The notes: generated from the letters alone by a model not told the origin. A stretch of 48,297 nt of DNA from WHSP01 sp040905505 (GCA_040905505.1 JBBDRL010000036.1:1-48297), one strand, 5' to 3'; positions 26,316 through 35,010 are shown, numbered from the stretch's first letter. A program made the numbers and translations.

Positions 26316-26337
26316 GGGGAGGCAGCGTCAGCCCGCC

Positions 26338-27390
26338 TCAGCGGAAACCGTTCTGAAGCTCGAACAACGCATCTGCCCCCGGGCAGAGCTGTTCGTAAGG
26401 CAGATGAGCAAGAGGGGTGACCGTGGTGCCGAGGGCTTCGTGCATCTCGGGCGCCTCTTCCACGTAAAGCAGGCCGGTGGCGACCTCGTCATAGCTGGCA
26501 CGTTCGCGCAGGTACGACTCCACGCCGCTTCGGTCGGTCGGATCGTAACTCTCCGGAACCTTGCGGAAGCGGACGGTGCTGCCGTCGTGTAAGGTGACGG
26601 GACGCACCGAACCGGCAGCGTATGCGGTGGTGATCTCGTCCGCCGACGGGACGTAGTCGGCTATGAGAATCGGCCGCGCGTGTTGCCGGGTGAACTGATA
26701 GCTCTTGGTGGAGCCGACGTGATCGTTGAACGCGACACAGGGAGACACCACGTCGACGAGTGCAAAGCCACGGTGGCGAAGCCCCGCCTTCAGGATCGGG
26801 ACGAGCTGCGCCTTGTCGCCGGAGAACCCGCGCGCCACGAAGGTCGCGCCGAGTGTGAGGGCCAGCAGAACGGGGTCGATGGGCGTCTGTCGGTTCTCCT
26901 CCCCACGCTTTGACCGGGTGCCCACGTCCGCCGAGGCGGAGAACTGCCCCTTGGTCAGTCCGTAGACGCCGTTGTTCTCGATCACGAAGAGCATGTCCAC
27001 GTTCCGGCGAATCGCGTGGCAGAGATGCCCGAGTCCGATTGACAGCGAGTCGCCGTCGCCGGAAACGCCGAGATAGACCACGTCCCGCCTGGCCGCGTTC
27101 GCGCCCGTGGCGATCGGCGGCATCCGGCCGTGCACCGCATTGAATCCGTGCGCCTGGCTGAGGAAGTAGGTCGGTGTCTTCGAGGAGCAGCCGATCCCAC
27201 TGAGCTTCGCCACCATGTGCGGCGGAATGCTCAGCTCGAATATGGCCTGGATGATTGCGGCCGTGATCGAGTCATGGCCGCACCCGGCGCACAGCGTCGA
27301 CATCGCTCCTTCGTAGTCCCGCATCGTGAGCCCCAGCGCGTTGCGGGGCAGGGCGGGGTGCCGGACCGGCGGCTTGGCGATGTAGGTCAT
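26338..27390 (-). CDS. korB: 2-oxoacid:ferredoxin oxidoreductase, beta subunit
   Basis: The protein has 350 residues. It holds the thiamine-diphosphate site (SGDGDSLSIG, then VIENNGVYGLTKGQ) and the iron-sulfur start STLCAGCGHDS. It oxidatively decarboxylates a 2-oxoacid, most likely 2-oxoglutarate, to the acyl-CoA with electrons passed to ferredoxin or the partner flavoprotein. The start at 27390 overlaps the korA stop by ATGA. The protein ends 22 bases from the convergent addA stop. KorAB can run in the oxidative TCA cycle or, reversed, in CO2 fixation; the neighbourhood does not decide which. Confidence 0.93.
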   Translation of the reverse strand: MTYIAKPPVRHPALPRNALGLTMRDYEGAMSTLCAGCGHDSITAAIIQAIFELSIPPHMVAKLSGIGCSSKTPTYFLSQAHGFNAVHGRMPPIATGANAARRDVVYLGVSGDGDSLSIGLGHLCHAIRRNVDMLFVIENNGVYGLTKGQFSASADVGTRSKRGEENRQTPIDPVLLALTLGATFVARGFSGDKAQLVPILKAGLRHRGFALVDVVSPCVAFNDHVGSTKSYQFTRQHARPILIADYVPSADEITTAYAAGSVRPVTLHDGSTVRFRKVPESYDPTDRSGVESYLRERASYDEVATGLLYVEEAPEMHEALGTTVTPLAHLPYEQLCPGADALFELQNGFR

Positions 27391-29234
27391 GCGTTCGCCC
27401 TCCTCGGCTGCGAGACGGCGGGTGCGCTCGACGTAGCCAGCGCCGCCATGACCCCTTCCACCACCTCCCGCGCGCTGAGCGGAAGCCCTCCGTAGCCGCC
27501 GACCTTCTCGAGGGCGCGGCGCGGATAGCCGGTCTCGAGGCTGATCAGGGAGGCGAGCTGCCCATCGCGGTTCTGCTCGACGACGAAGAGCCGCTCGTGC
27601 GACTGGAGGAACGCGCCCAGCTCCGGACTGAAGGGGAATGCCCGCACGCGCAGATAATCTGCCCGGATACCCTCTTCGGCCAATCGCTCGAGCGCTTCGA
27701 GCACGGCCCGATGGCACCCACCGACGGAGACGATACCGATCGTCGCCCCTCGCACGGAACGGATCTCGGGCACCGGGAGACTGGCTGCCGACCCATCGAT
27801 CTTGCGTGCCAGGCGGTCCATCACGTCCGAATATTCGGCGCCGTCCTCGGTGTACGCACCGTGTCGATTGTGTCCGGAGCCGCGCGTGAAGAATGCCCCA
27901 TTCGGATGCACGCCTGGCAACGTACGGGCGGCGATCCCATCCCCATCCACGTCCAGATAGCGGTGGAACCTGCCGAGCTCGTCGAGCTGCTCCGCGCCCA
28001 GGACCTTGCCGCGGTCCGGCCGATAGGCGTCGTCCCACTCGAGGCGGGGGACCACCCAGTCGTTCATTCCGACGTCGAGGTCCGTCAGCACGAAGACCGG
28101 CGTCTGGAACCGCTCCGCGAGATCGAAGGCGGCAACCGCGAAGTGGAAGCACTCGGCCGGGTCCCCCGGTAGCAGCAGGATGTGCTTGGTGTCTCCGTGA
28201 GAGGCATAAGCGCAGAGCAGGAGATCTCCCTGTTGCGTCCGGGTGGGCATCCCCGTCGACGGTCCCGTGCGCTGGACGTCGAAAATGACCGCTGGAATCT
28301 CGGCATAGTAGGCGAGTCCGAGGAACTCGTTCATCAGTGAGATCCCCGGCCCGCTGGTCGCGGTGAAGGAGCGTGCCCCCATCCAGCCGGCGCCCACGAC
28401 CATGCCGATCGCCGCCAACTCGTCCTCCGCCTGGAGAATCGCCACTCGGGCGCCTTCGGGGTCGCCCAGGCCACGGTAGCGCCGGGAGAAGCTCTGGAAC
28501 GCGTCCAGCATGGACGTCGAGGGGGTGATGGGATACCACGCCGCCACCGTCGCACCGGCATAGATGCAGCCGAGCGCGGCCGCGGTATTACCGTCGATGA
28601 GGATCGAGTCCGCCGTCGCGTCGAGCGACGCGAGACGGATCGGAAGCGGGCAATCGAACGCCTCGATCGCGTGGTCGTAGCCGAGCCGCAGAGCGAGGAA
28701 GTTCGACTCCAGGAGTGCCTTCTTCCTCGCGAACTTCTCGGTCAGCAGCTCGCCGATGATGTCGAGCTCCATGCCCAGCAGGCCGGCCAGCGCGCCCGCA
28801 TAGGTGATGTTCTTCATCAGGATCCGCTCACGGGACCCCGCGAAGTTCGCGTTGCAGAGCCCGGAAAACGGCGCGCCGAGAAGGTGGAGATCCTCTCGCT
28901 CGAGCTCCTTTGGAAGCGGCCAGGTGGAGTCGTACAGCAGCCACCCGCCCGGCCGAACCTCGGCGGCGTCGCGCGCGTAGGTCGCGGCGTTCATCGCCAC
29001 GACCAGGTCGAACTCGGGACTGCGCGCCGTATGACCGGCATGATTCACCCGGATCTCGTACCAGGTCGGCAGGCCCTGAATGTTCGAGGGGAACAGGTTC
29101 TTGCCAGAGACGGGGATACCCATCCGGAAGATGGCCCTGCGCACGAGATCGTTCGCGCTCGCCGACCCGGTGCCGTTCACCGTCGCGATCTTGAAGGCGA
29201 AGTCGTTCGTGCGGTCGCGTGGCTCTGCGCTCAT
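27387..29234 (-). CDS. korA: 2-oxoacid:ferredoxin oxidoreductase, fused gamma-alpha subunit
   Basis: The protein has 615 residues, typical of KorA. The first about 190 residues are the gamma domain (ATVNGTGSASANDLVRRAIF, binding the CoA side). The alpha domain follows, with the signature AAWYPITPSTSMLDAF, the block TATSGPGISLMNEFLGLA and the conserved TGMPTRTQQGDLL. It pairs with KorB. ATG 29234 overlaps the upstream stop by ATGA and its own stop overlaps korB by ATGA, so the three proteins are made in coupled translation. Substrate preference for 2-oxoglutarate is inferred from overall likeness; pyruvate-type enzymes usually have separate gamma and delta subunits. Confidence 0.92.
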   Translation of the reverse strand: MSAEPRDRTNDFAFKIATVNGTGSASANDLVRRAIFRMGIPVSGKNLFPSNIQGLPTWYEIRVNHAGHTARSPEFDLVVAMNAATYARDAAEVRPGGWLLYDSTWPLPKELEREDLHLLGAPFSGLCNANFAGSRERILMKNITYAGALAGLLGMELDIIGELLTEKFARKKALLESNFLALRLGYDHAIEAFDCPLPIRLASLDATADSILIDGNTAAALGCIYAGATVAAWYPITPSTSMLDAFQSFSRRYRGLGDPEGARVAILQAEDELAAIGMVVGAGWMGARSFTATSGPGISLMNEFLGLAYYAEIPAVIFDVQRTGPSTGMPTRTQQGDLLLCAYASHGDTKHILLLPGDPAECFHFAVAAFDLAERFQTPVFVLTDLDVGMNDWVVPRLEWDDAYRPDRGKVLGAEQLDELGRFHRYLDVDGDGIAARTLPGVHPNGAFFTRGSGHNRHGAYTEDGAEYSDVMDRLARKIDGSAASLPVPEIRSVRGATIGIVSVGGCHRAVLEALERLAEEGIRADYLRVRAFPFSPELGAFLQSHERLFVVEQNRDGQLASLISLETGYPRRALEKVGGYGGLPLSAREVVEGVMAALATSSAPAVSQPRRANA

Positions 29235-31099
29235 CGGCCTGCTCCGCCGGACGGAGCGATCGTCGGCACGGCGCTCATCGGAAGCACCGGAAGCGCGATC
29301 CCGCGCGGCTGGTACCCCCGGCCCGCCGGTACTCCGGCATAGGGGATGAGCAACTCGGAGCGTCGCATGTCCCACGCGGCCGTCGGACAGCGTTCCGCGC
29401 ACAGACCGCAGTGTACGCAGAGGTCCTCGTCCTTCACCATTATCCGGCCGGTCTGTGGTAGCGGACCGGAGGCGAAGAGCGGCTGCGAGGGATTGATCGC
29501 CGGAACCGTAAGCCGTCCTCTCAGCTCCTCTTCGTCACCATCGTGCGTGATGGTCAGACAGTTCACCGGGCAGATATCGATACATGCGTCGCACTCGATA
29601 CAGAGCGCGTCGGTGAAGTGTGTCTGTACGTCGCAGTTGAGGCACCGCTCCGCCTCCTCGAGTGTCTGTTTGAGATCGAAGCCCAGCTCGACTTCGACGT
29701 CCATGCTGGCGAGGCGTTCGGCGAGCTCCACGTGCTTCATCCTGGCGCGGGCTGCGGAATCGTACGCGTTGCTGTAGCTCCACTGGTGCAGGCCCATCTT
29801 CTGGGTCAGCAGGTTCATTCCCTGCGCGGGCCGCTCGGCAGGCGATGCCTTCTCACAGTACTGATGGATCGAGATCGCCGCCTGGTGACCGTGCTCGACC
29901 GCCCAGATGATGTTCTCCGGTCCCCAGGCCGCATCCCCACCGACGAAGACGCCGGGCAGGGTGGTCTGGAACGTCGTCCGATCGACGAGCGGTGTGCCCC
30001 ACTCGTCGGTTTCGATGCCGATGTCCTGCTCGATCCAGGGGAACGCCGCCTCCTGCCCGATCGCGAGGATCACGTCGTCGCAAGGGATCACGACGGAATC
30101 GATCACCCGACTCCTGGACCGCCCATCGGCGGCCTCCGTCCATTCGACGATCTCGAATTCCATCCCCGTCAACACGCCGTCCTGGACGATGAACCGCTTA
30201 GGCGAGTGATTCTCCAGGACCTCCACCTGCTCCTCCTCGGCGTCCTCCAGCTCCCATGGTGACGCCTTGAAGTGCTGCCGTGAGCGGCGGGCCATGACCG
30301 TGACGTCGTGGCCGCCGAGGCGCTTCGCCGACCGGCAGCAGTCCATCGCCGTATTCCCCACGCCGATCACGAGCACACGCTCGCCGATCCTTTCGATGTG
30401 CCCGAAGGCGATGGACTGAAGCCAGGCGATGCCGATGTGGATCCGGTCCGTCTCATGCCGGCCGGGGAGGTCGAGATCCTTGCCCTTCGGCGCTCCGGAT
30501 CCAATGAAGACCGCATCCCAACCTTCCTCGAGCACCGCCGCCATGCTGCTGACGGGATGCTCGCAGCGGAGGTCCACGCCCATGTCGAGAATGAGGTCGA
30601 TCTCCTCTGTGAGTACTTCCGGAGGCAGCCGGAATCGGGGGATGTTGTTCCACATCAGCCCCCCGGCCCGATCCAGCTTCTCGTAGATGGTGACCTCGTA
30701 GCCGAGCGGCATGAGATCGTTCGCGACGGTGAGCGAAGCCGGGCCCGCGCCGATACAGAGGATCCGCCTGCCGTTCTTTTCCGTGGGGATCGCAGGCAAG
30801 TGGGCGCGCATGAGCTCGTCGTCGCGCAGATCGGAGGCGACCCGTTTGAGGCGGCAGATCGCAACCGGCTCGCCGTCTATGCGGGTGCGGCGGCAGGCGG
30901 GCTCGCATGGCCGGTCGCACGTCCTCCCGAGGATTCCGGGGAATACGTTCGAGCGGCGATTCAACAGGTAGGCTTCGGTGAAGCGCCCCTGTGCGATGAG
31001 GCGGATGTACTCGGGTACGTTCGTGTGCGCGGGGCAGGCCCACTGGCAGTCGACCACGCGATGGTAGTACTGCGGATCCGCGACGTTGGTCGGTTGCAT
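29231..31099 (-). CDS. GltD-like FAD/NAD(P) oxidoreductase with two added ferredoxin-type clusters, Kor-associated
   Basis: The protein has 622 residues. The N-terminal Cys set (CQWACPAHTNVPEY, then GRTCDRPCEPACRR) binds iron-sulfur as in the glutamate synthase small subunit. The FAD site is CIGAGPASLTVAND and the NAD(P) site is VIGVGNTAMDCCRSAKR; GVFVGGDAAWG closes the FAD fold. The C-terminal region adds two 4Fe-4S motifs: CIECDACIDICPVNC, and CVHCGLCAERCPT. No glutamate synthase large subunit is present. Its translational coupling to korA and korB suggests that it moves electrons between Kor and NAD(P), much as GltD-like subunits do in other complexes. That role is inference; the cofactor motifs are seen directly. 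Confidence 0.88.
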   Translation of the reverse strand: MQPTNVADPQYYHRVVDCQWACPAHTNVPEYIRLIAQGRFTEAYLLNRRSNVFPGILGRTCDRPCEPACRRTRIDGEPVAICRLKRVASDLRDDELMRAHLPAIPTEKNGRRILCIGAGPASLTVANDLMPLGYEVTIYEKLDRAGGLMWNNIPRFRLPPEVLTEEIDLILDMGVDLRCEHPVSSMAAVLEEGWDAVFIGSGAPKGKDLDLPGRHETDRIHIGIAWLQSIAFGHIERIGERVLVIGVGNTAMDCCRSAKRLGGHDVTVMARRSRQHFKASPWELEDAEEEQVEVLENHSPKRFIVQDGVLTGMEFEIVEWTEAADGRSRSRVIDSVVIPCDDVILAIGQEAAFPWIEQDIGIETDEWGTPLVDRTTFQTTLPGVFVGGDAAWGPENIIWAVEHGHQAAISIHQYCEKASPAERPAQGMNLLTQKMGLHQWSYSNAYDSAARARMKHVELAERLASMDVEVELGFDLKQTLEEAERCLNCDVQTHFTDALCIECDACIDICPVNCLTITHDGDEEELRGRLTVPAINPSQPLFASGPLPQTGRIMVKDEDLCVHCGLCAERCPTAAWDMRRSELLIPYAGVPAGRGYQPRGIALPVLPMSAVPTIAPSGGAGR

Positions 31100-31120
31100 A
31101 CGCCAATGTCGGGAGGTGAG

Positions 31121-31351
31121 TCAGCTCGGCCGGGAGGTGCCGAGGCGACTCGCCTCCTCGAGTTCAACGCCGGTGGGGGATTCCGCGCAGAAGGGGCAGA
31201 GCGTGCCCGTACAGCTACGCCCCTGGTCGAGGCACGCCACGTCGCCGAACGGCTGGCTGTGGAGGACGAGGTGCCACATCCAGTCGGATGATCGGGGGGC
31301 GAGCATCACCATCCGATCGCGGGCGGAGCAGAAGACGACGTGCGTAGGCAT
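31121..31351 (-). CDS. Small Cys-rich protein (possible zinc ribbon) heading the kor operon
   Basis: The protein has 76 residues. It starts MPTHVVFCSARDRMV and carries CLDQGRSCTGTLCPFC, a C-x6-C-x4-C-x2-C spacing suited to a zinc or iron-sulfur site. A very good ribosome site (GGGAGGTG, 31356-31363) precedes ATG 31351. The stop is 21 bases before the GltD-like gene on the same strand, so it is probably the first gene of the kor operon. I do not recognise the family. It may be a small regulatory or metal-carrying subunit. Confidence 0.65.
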   Translation of the reverse strand: MPTHVVFCSARDRMVMLAPRSSDWMWHLVLHSQPFGDVACLDQGRSCTGTLCPFCAESPTGVELEEASRLGTSRPS

Positions 31352-31355
31352 GGAT

Positions 31356-31363
31356 CACCTCCC
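31356..31363 (-). promoter_or_regulatory. Ribosome binding site of the small Cys-rich gene
   Basis: The minus strand reads GGGAGGTG four bases ahead of the ATG at 31351. Its quality is the main reason for treating the 76-residue frame as a real gene. Confidence 0.7.
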
Positions 31364-31399
31364 GCTGCGAGGAGCGTCGGCCCTGGGAGGACCATTTCC

Positions 31400-31405
31400 A
31401 ATATA
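31400..31405 (-). promoter_or_regulatory. Candidate -10 element (TATATT) for the kor operon
   Basis: TATATT stands out in GC-rich DNA, 49 bases before the start at 31351, in the divergent region shared with dinB. No good -35 hexamer is visible at 16-18 bases, so this is tentative. No LexA-type CTGT-N8-ACAG or GAAC-N4-GTTC box was seen for dinB. Confidence 0.3.
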
Positions 31406-31493
31406 TGCACGCGGGCGAGGGGGGAAAGGATTTTCGTTTCGCCCCGGAGGCCGCCACCTTCCGGGAACCGCTCGGGCCGAATAGCTTCGGTGC

Positions 31494-32723
31494 ATGACAG
31501 TCCCTGGAGAGCCACCCTCTGCGGCATCGAACCCGCGCCGCATCCTCCACGTCGACGTGGACGCGATGTTCGTGCAGTGCGCCGTCATGGCCGACTCGGC
31601 GCGACTCGCGGGTGAGCCGCTCATCCTGGTCGGCGGCAGCCCGACTGGTCGGGGTGTCGTGACGTCGGCGAGCTACGGGTGTCGGGCCTTCGGCATCCAC
31701 AGCGCGATGCCGATGGCGACGGCCGTGCGTCTCTGTCCGGCCGCCGTGGTGGTGCCGGTGCCCGGCGAAATGATCCGGACCAAGAGCCGGGAGTTCGCAT
31801 CGTCGCTGGAGGCATGGGCGCCCGTGGTGAACAAGGCTTCGGTCGACGAGGCTTACCTCGACCTCTCCGGCACGGAGGCGCTCTATCGGAACGAGCCGCT
31901 CGAGACGACCGCGCGCGCGATCCAGCGGGACCTGAAGGATCGTACGGCGCTCGACGTTTCGATCGGCGGCGCGGCCAACCGCCTGGTTGCGAAACTGGCA
32001 ACGTCCTTCGCCAAGCCGGCGGGCGTTTTCATCGTGCCGCCGGGCCAGGAAGACAGCTTCGTCGCGGGTCTCGAGCTCCAGGACCTGACCGGGGTCGGGC
32101 CCGCGCTGCGTGGATCGCTGAGCCGGCACGGGATCGTCGACATGGCAGGCCTCCGCGCCGTCGATCGCGAGACGCTGTCGGTATGGTTCGGGGCGGAACG
32201 GGCCGGCTGGCTATGGCGCAGGTGTCGAGGCATCGACGAGTCGCCCGTACGGTCCCGCGAGCCCACGCGCAGCGTGTCGAGCGAGACCACCTTCCGGCAG
32301 GACACCGCGGAGCAGGAAAGCCTGGAGCGGGCGCTGCTGGGGCAGGTGCTCGACGCCGCCGGATCGCTACGCAAGCAGGGCCTCTTCGCCCGAACCATCA
32401 CCGTCAAGCTGCGCGATACGGACTTCCGCGACCGGTCGAGGAGCAGGACGCTGCGAGAGGCGGTGCAGACGGACCGTGTCATCTTCCAGACCGCGCGGCA
32501 GCTACTGGCGGACCTGCGGCGCGACCGCGACCGGCCGGCCCGCCTGATCGGCGTCGCGCTCACCAACCTGACGACGACGGGCGCCGACGAGCAGGGCACC
32601 TTCGTGGATCTGGCACCGCCGCTCGAGGGCGAGCGGGACCGAGCGCTCTCGCTCGCGGTCGACCGGATACGCGCGAAGCACGGGCGCGTGATCGGCCCAG
32701 GGCGAATCGTCGGCGACGGGTGA
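31494..32723 (+). CDS. dinB: DNA polymerase IV (Y-family translesion polymerase)
   Basis: The protein has 409 residues. The palm begins with ILHVDVDAMFVQC (first catalytic Asp), continues with the YGCRAFGIHSAMPM block, and has the catalytic SVDEAYLDLSG. The thumb has LTGVGPALRGSLSRHGI (helix-hairpin-helix) and the little-finger domain fills residues about 265-390. It copies past damaged template bases. No C-terminal clamp-binding peptide of the usual QL(S/D)LF type is obvious. ATG 31494 lies on the opposite strand from the kor operon, 142 bases away. Confidence 0.93.
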   Translation: MTVPGEPPSAASNPRRILHVDVDAMFVQCAVMADSARLAGEPLILVGGSPTGRGVVTSASYGCRAFGIHSAMPMATAVRLCPAAVVVPVPGEMIRTKSREFASSLEAWAPVVNKASVDEAYLDLSGTEALYRNEPLETTARAIQRDLKDRTALDVSIGGAANRLVAKLATSFAKPAGVFIVPPGQEDSFVAGLELQDLTGVGPALRGSLSRHGIVDMAGLRAVDRETLSVWFGAERAGWLWRRCRGIDESPVRSREPTRSVSSETTFRQDTAEQESLERALLGQVLDAAGSLRKQGLFARTITVKLRDTDFRDRSRSRTLREAVQTDRVIFQTARQLLADLRRDRDRPARLIGVALTNLTTTGADEQGTFVDLAPPLEGERDRALSLAVDRIRAKHGRVIGPGRIVGDG

Positions 32724-32817
32724 GTGCGGCGCCCTTTCGAGGGCGGGCCTGAGAGCCCAGATTACCGGCCGCCGGTCGACCGCGCTCGCCGGATCTCTCG
32801 CAACGACTTCAGCTTGA

Positions 32818-33837
32818 ATGAACGATAGAATTCTGAGGGCGATCCGGCGTGAGCCGGTGGAGGCGACCCCCGTATGGTTCATGCGCCAGGCGGGACGGTC
32901 GCTGCCGCGTTACCGGGACCTCCGCGCCGAAGCGGGGATGTTCGAGATCCTGCGCAATCCCGAGGCGGCGGCCGAGATCACCACCCTCCCGCTCGAGTAC
33001 TTTCCGGTCGATGCGTGCGTCCTCTACAACGACCTCTCCACGCCCTTCTTCGGAGCAGGCTTCAACGTCGAGATGCGGCCGGGCGTCGGTCCGGTGGTGG
33101 ATTGGCTGATCCGGGAGCCTGCGGACGTCGATCGCCTCAAGCCCTACGACCCACGCGTCGAGATGGATTTCATCCTCGACCAGATCACCCTCCTGGCCGA
33201 GCGCCTGGACGTGCCGGTGCTCGGCTTCGTCGGCGCACCCTTCACCCTCTGCTCGTATCTGATCTCCGGCCCGGGGTCGCGGAACCAGGAGGAGACGAAA
33301 CGGTTCATGTGGCGCGAGGAGGATGCCTGGAACCGCCTCGCCGCGTTCTGGGCGGACCACATGGCGGAGTTCGGCATCGCGCAGTACGAGGCTGGGGCCG
33401 GCGCCGTCCAGGTTTTCGACTCGTGGGCCGGGCATCTGGGTGTCGGAGATTACGAACGGTACGTCCTGCCGCACATGCATCGCATCTTCGACCGGCTCCG
33501 AGACGCCGCCGTCCCGACGATCAACTTCCTGACCGGCAACCCGCGGCTGCTGGAGCCCATGGCCTCCGCCGGCGGCGACGTGATCGGAGTGGACTGGCGA
33601 ATCCCGATCGACGAAGCGTGGGCGCTGGTGGGAGACGATCGTGGCGTTCAGGGAAACATGGACCCCGTCGCCCTCCTCGCCGGGCGCGACACGGCGATCC
33701 GCGCGGCCCGCGACGTCCTCGACCGCGTGGGCGGACGACCGGGGCACATCTTCAACTGCGGGCACGGGCTTCTGCCCTCCACCGATCCGGAAGTCCTGAA
33801 GGCGGTGGTGGATTTCGTGCACGAGTACGCGGGGTGA
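32818..33837 (+). CDS. hemE: Uroporphyrinogen decarboxylase
   Basis: The protein has 339 residues, the normal length. The N-terminal signature VWFMRQAGRSLPRYR holds the arginines that bind substrate carboxylates. VLYNDLSTPFF carries the catalytic Asp region, and YEAGAGAVQVFDSWAG and IFNCGHGLLPSTDPE are also conserved. It removes four acetate carboxyls from uroporphyrinogen III to give coproporphyrinogen III in heme synthesis. It starts a block hemE-hemH-DUF411-hemY. ATG 32818 has no strong ribosome site. A heptamer repeat lies in the spacer to hemH. Confidence 0.97.
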   Translation: MNDRILRAIRREPVEATPVWFMRQAGRSLPRYRDLRAEAGMFEILRNPEAAAEITTLPLEYFPVDACVLYNDLSTPFFGAGFNVEMRPGVGPVVDWLIREPADVDRLKPYDPRVEMDFILDQITLLAERLDVPVLGFVGAPFTLCSYLISGPGSRNQEETKRFMWREEDAWNRLAAFWADHMAEFGIAQYEAGAGAVQVFDSWAGHLGVGDYERYVLPHMHRIFDRLRDAAVPTINFLTGNPRLLEPMASAGGDVIGVDWRIPIDEAWALVGDDRGVQGNMDPVALLAGRDTAIRAARDVLDRVGGRPGHIFNCGHGLLPSTDPEVLKAVVDFVHEYAG

Positions 33838-33843
33838 AGAAAG

Positions 33844-33878
33844 GTTGCCAGTTGCCAGTTGCCAGTTACCAGTTGCCG
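33844..33878 (+). repeat. Five tandem heptamers (GTTGCCA) between hemE and hemH
   Basis: Three perfect GTTGCCA units (33844-33864) are followed by GTTACCA and GTTGCCG. The array fills most of the 55-base spacer, just after the hemE stop and 14 bases before hemH. Short heptamer arrays of this kind (STRR type) are dispersed in several phyla. It contains no ribosome binding site and might alter coupling between the two genes. Confidence 0.9.
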
Positions 33879-33892
33879 GATAACCCATCTTT

Positions 33893-34957
33893 ATGAAAAC
33901 AGGCGTCCTGCTCCTCAACTTCGGAGAACCCGAAGACCCGACGATGGAATCCGTGGTCCCGTTCCTGGAGCGGATCTTCACGGTCAACGCACCCTTGATG
34001 GGCGATGCGAATCCGACTGAGGCGGAAGTGCGCGCGCGCAGCCGTGCGTTGGCGGAGCAGCGGGCGCCCGGACTGATCGCCGAGTATGAGGAGATCGGGG
34101 GCTCCCCGCTGCATCGACAGGCGCGCGAGCAGGCGGAGGCGCTGGAGGCGGAGCTCGGCCGGCGGGGGCATGACGCGGTGGTCCTTCTGGGGATGCAGTT
34201 CACCGAGCCGACCATCGGCGAGGCGGTGACGGAGGCCCGGGACGCGGGGGTGGACGTCCTCGTGCCGCTGCCGGTCTATCCCCTCTGCGGACCTTCGACG
34301 ACCGTGGCCGCCCTCGAGGAGGTCGACCGGCAGGTGGCCGATCTGAAGTGGGAGGTTCCATCCGTCCAGATTTCCGGCTGGCACATGCATCCGTCGTATC
34401 TGGGGGTCCGGGCGGATGCCGTGAGGAAGGTGCTGGAGGAGAACGGGCTGGATCTCGGCGACCGGTCGACGAAGCTCGTCTTCTCGGCGCACGGGACGCC
34501 GATCAAGTATCTCGAGGCCGGAAGCCGCTACGAGCGGTACGTCCGCCAGTTCTGCGCGGCGCTCGCCGAGAGCCTGGGAGCCTTCGACTACGCGCTGGGG
34601 TACCAGAATCATACGAATCGGCCGGGCGTCGAATGGACGCAGCCGGACATCGAACGGGTCATCGACGACGTCGACGCGAAGCGCGTGGTGGTGGACGCCG
34701 TCTCCTTCATGCACGAGCAGTCGGAGACCCTGGCGGAGCTGGACGACGAGCTTCGGGAACATGCGGAAGCACGGGGTCTGGAATTCTTCCGTGTCCCGAT
34801 CCCGTACCGAGCTGCCGCCTTCGTGTCCCTGCTCGGTGACCTGGTGGAAGAGGCCGTGAAGGGACCGTCGCGGCCAGGAGGAGGAGATGACGCGATGCTC
34901 CTGCAGTGCCGGTGTAAGCCGACTCCGGGAACGTTCTGCACGAACGCCCGGATCTGA
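33893..34957 (+). CDS. hemH: Ferrochelatase with C-terminal Cys cluster motif
   Basis: The protein has 354 residues. It has the LLLNFGEPEDP start and the FSAHGTPIKYLE block with the conserved metal-site His; NHTNRPGVEWTQPDIE and SFMHEQSETLAELD also match the family. It inserts Fe2+ into protoporphyrin IX or coproporphyrin III. The C-terminal tail has C339, C341 and C349 (QCRCKPTPGTFC), which hints at the [2Fe-2S] cluster known in animal and actinobacterial enzymes, though the spacing differs. ATG 33893 has no clear ribosome site and lies 14 bases behind the heptamer repeat. Confidence 0.94.
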   Translation: MKTGVLLLNFGEPEDPTMESVVPFLERIFTVNAPLMGDANPTEAEVRARSRALAEQRAPGLIAEYEEIGGSPLHRQAREQAEALEAELGRRGHDAVVLLGMQFTEPTIGEAVTEARDAGVDVLVPLPVYPLCGPSTTVAALEEVDRQVADLKWEVPSVQISGWHMHPSYLGVRADAVRKVLEENGLDLGDRSTKLVFSAHGTPIKYLEAGSRYERYVRQFCAALAESLGAFDYALGYQNHTNRPGVEWTQPDIERVIDDVDAKRVVVDAVSFMHEQSETLAELDDELREHAEARGLEFFRVPIPYRAAAFVSLLGDLVEEAVKGPSRPGGGDDAMLLQCRCKPTPGTFCTNARI

Positions 34958-34968
34958 CTCATTTAGAA

Positions 34969-34993
34969 GGCGCGGAGTTCCGCAGAACGCGCC
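34969..34993 (+). other. Stem-loop in the hemH to DUF411 spacer
   Basis: GGCGC (34969-34973) pairs with GCGCC (34989-34993), and inside it GTTC (34977-34980) pairs with GAAC (34985-34988) around a CGCA loop, with a three-base bulge. No T-run follows, so this is not a standard intrinsic terminator. It could tune expression or mRNA stability between the two genes. Confidence 0.45.
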
Positions 34994-35010
34994 AGCTCCA
35001 AGAGGTTAGG

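Noticed and set aside
26316..26337. Bidirectional terminator between addA and korB
   Set aside because: Only a short imperfect GAGG/CCTC pairing and no T-run in either direction; not convincing.
29231..31099. Glutamate synthase small subunit
   Set aside because: The core is GltD-like, but no large subunit is near, two extra 4Fe-4S motifs are appended, and the gene is coupled to korA, so a Kor-linked role fits better.
33844..33878. Possible CRISPR array from the regular repeats
   Set aside because: Units are only seven bases and directly adjacent, without spacers; it is a simple tandem repeat.
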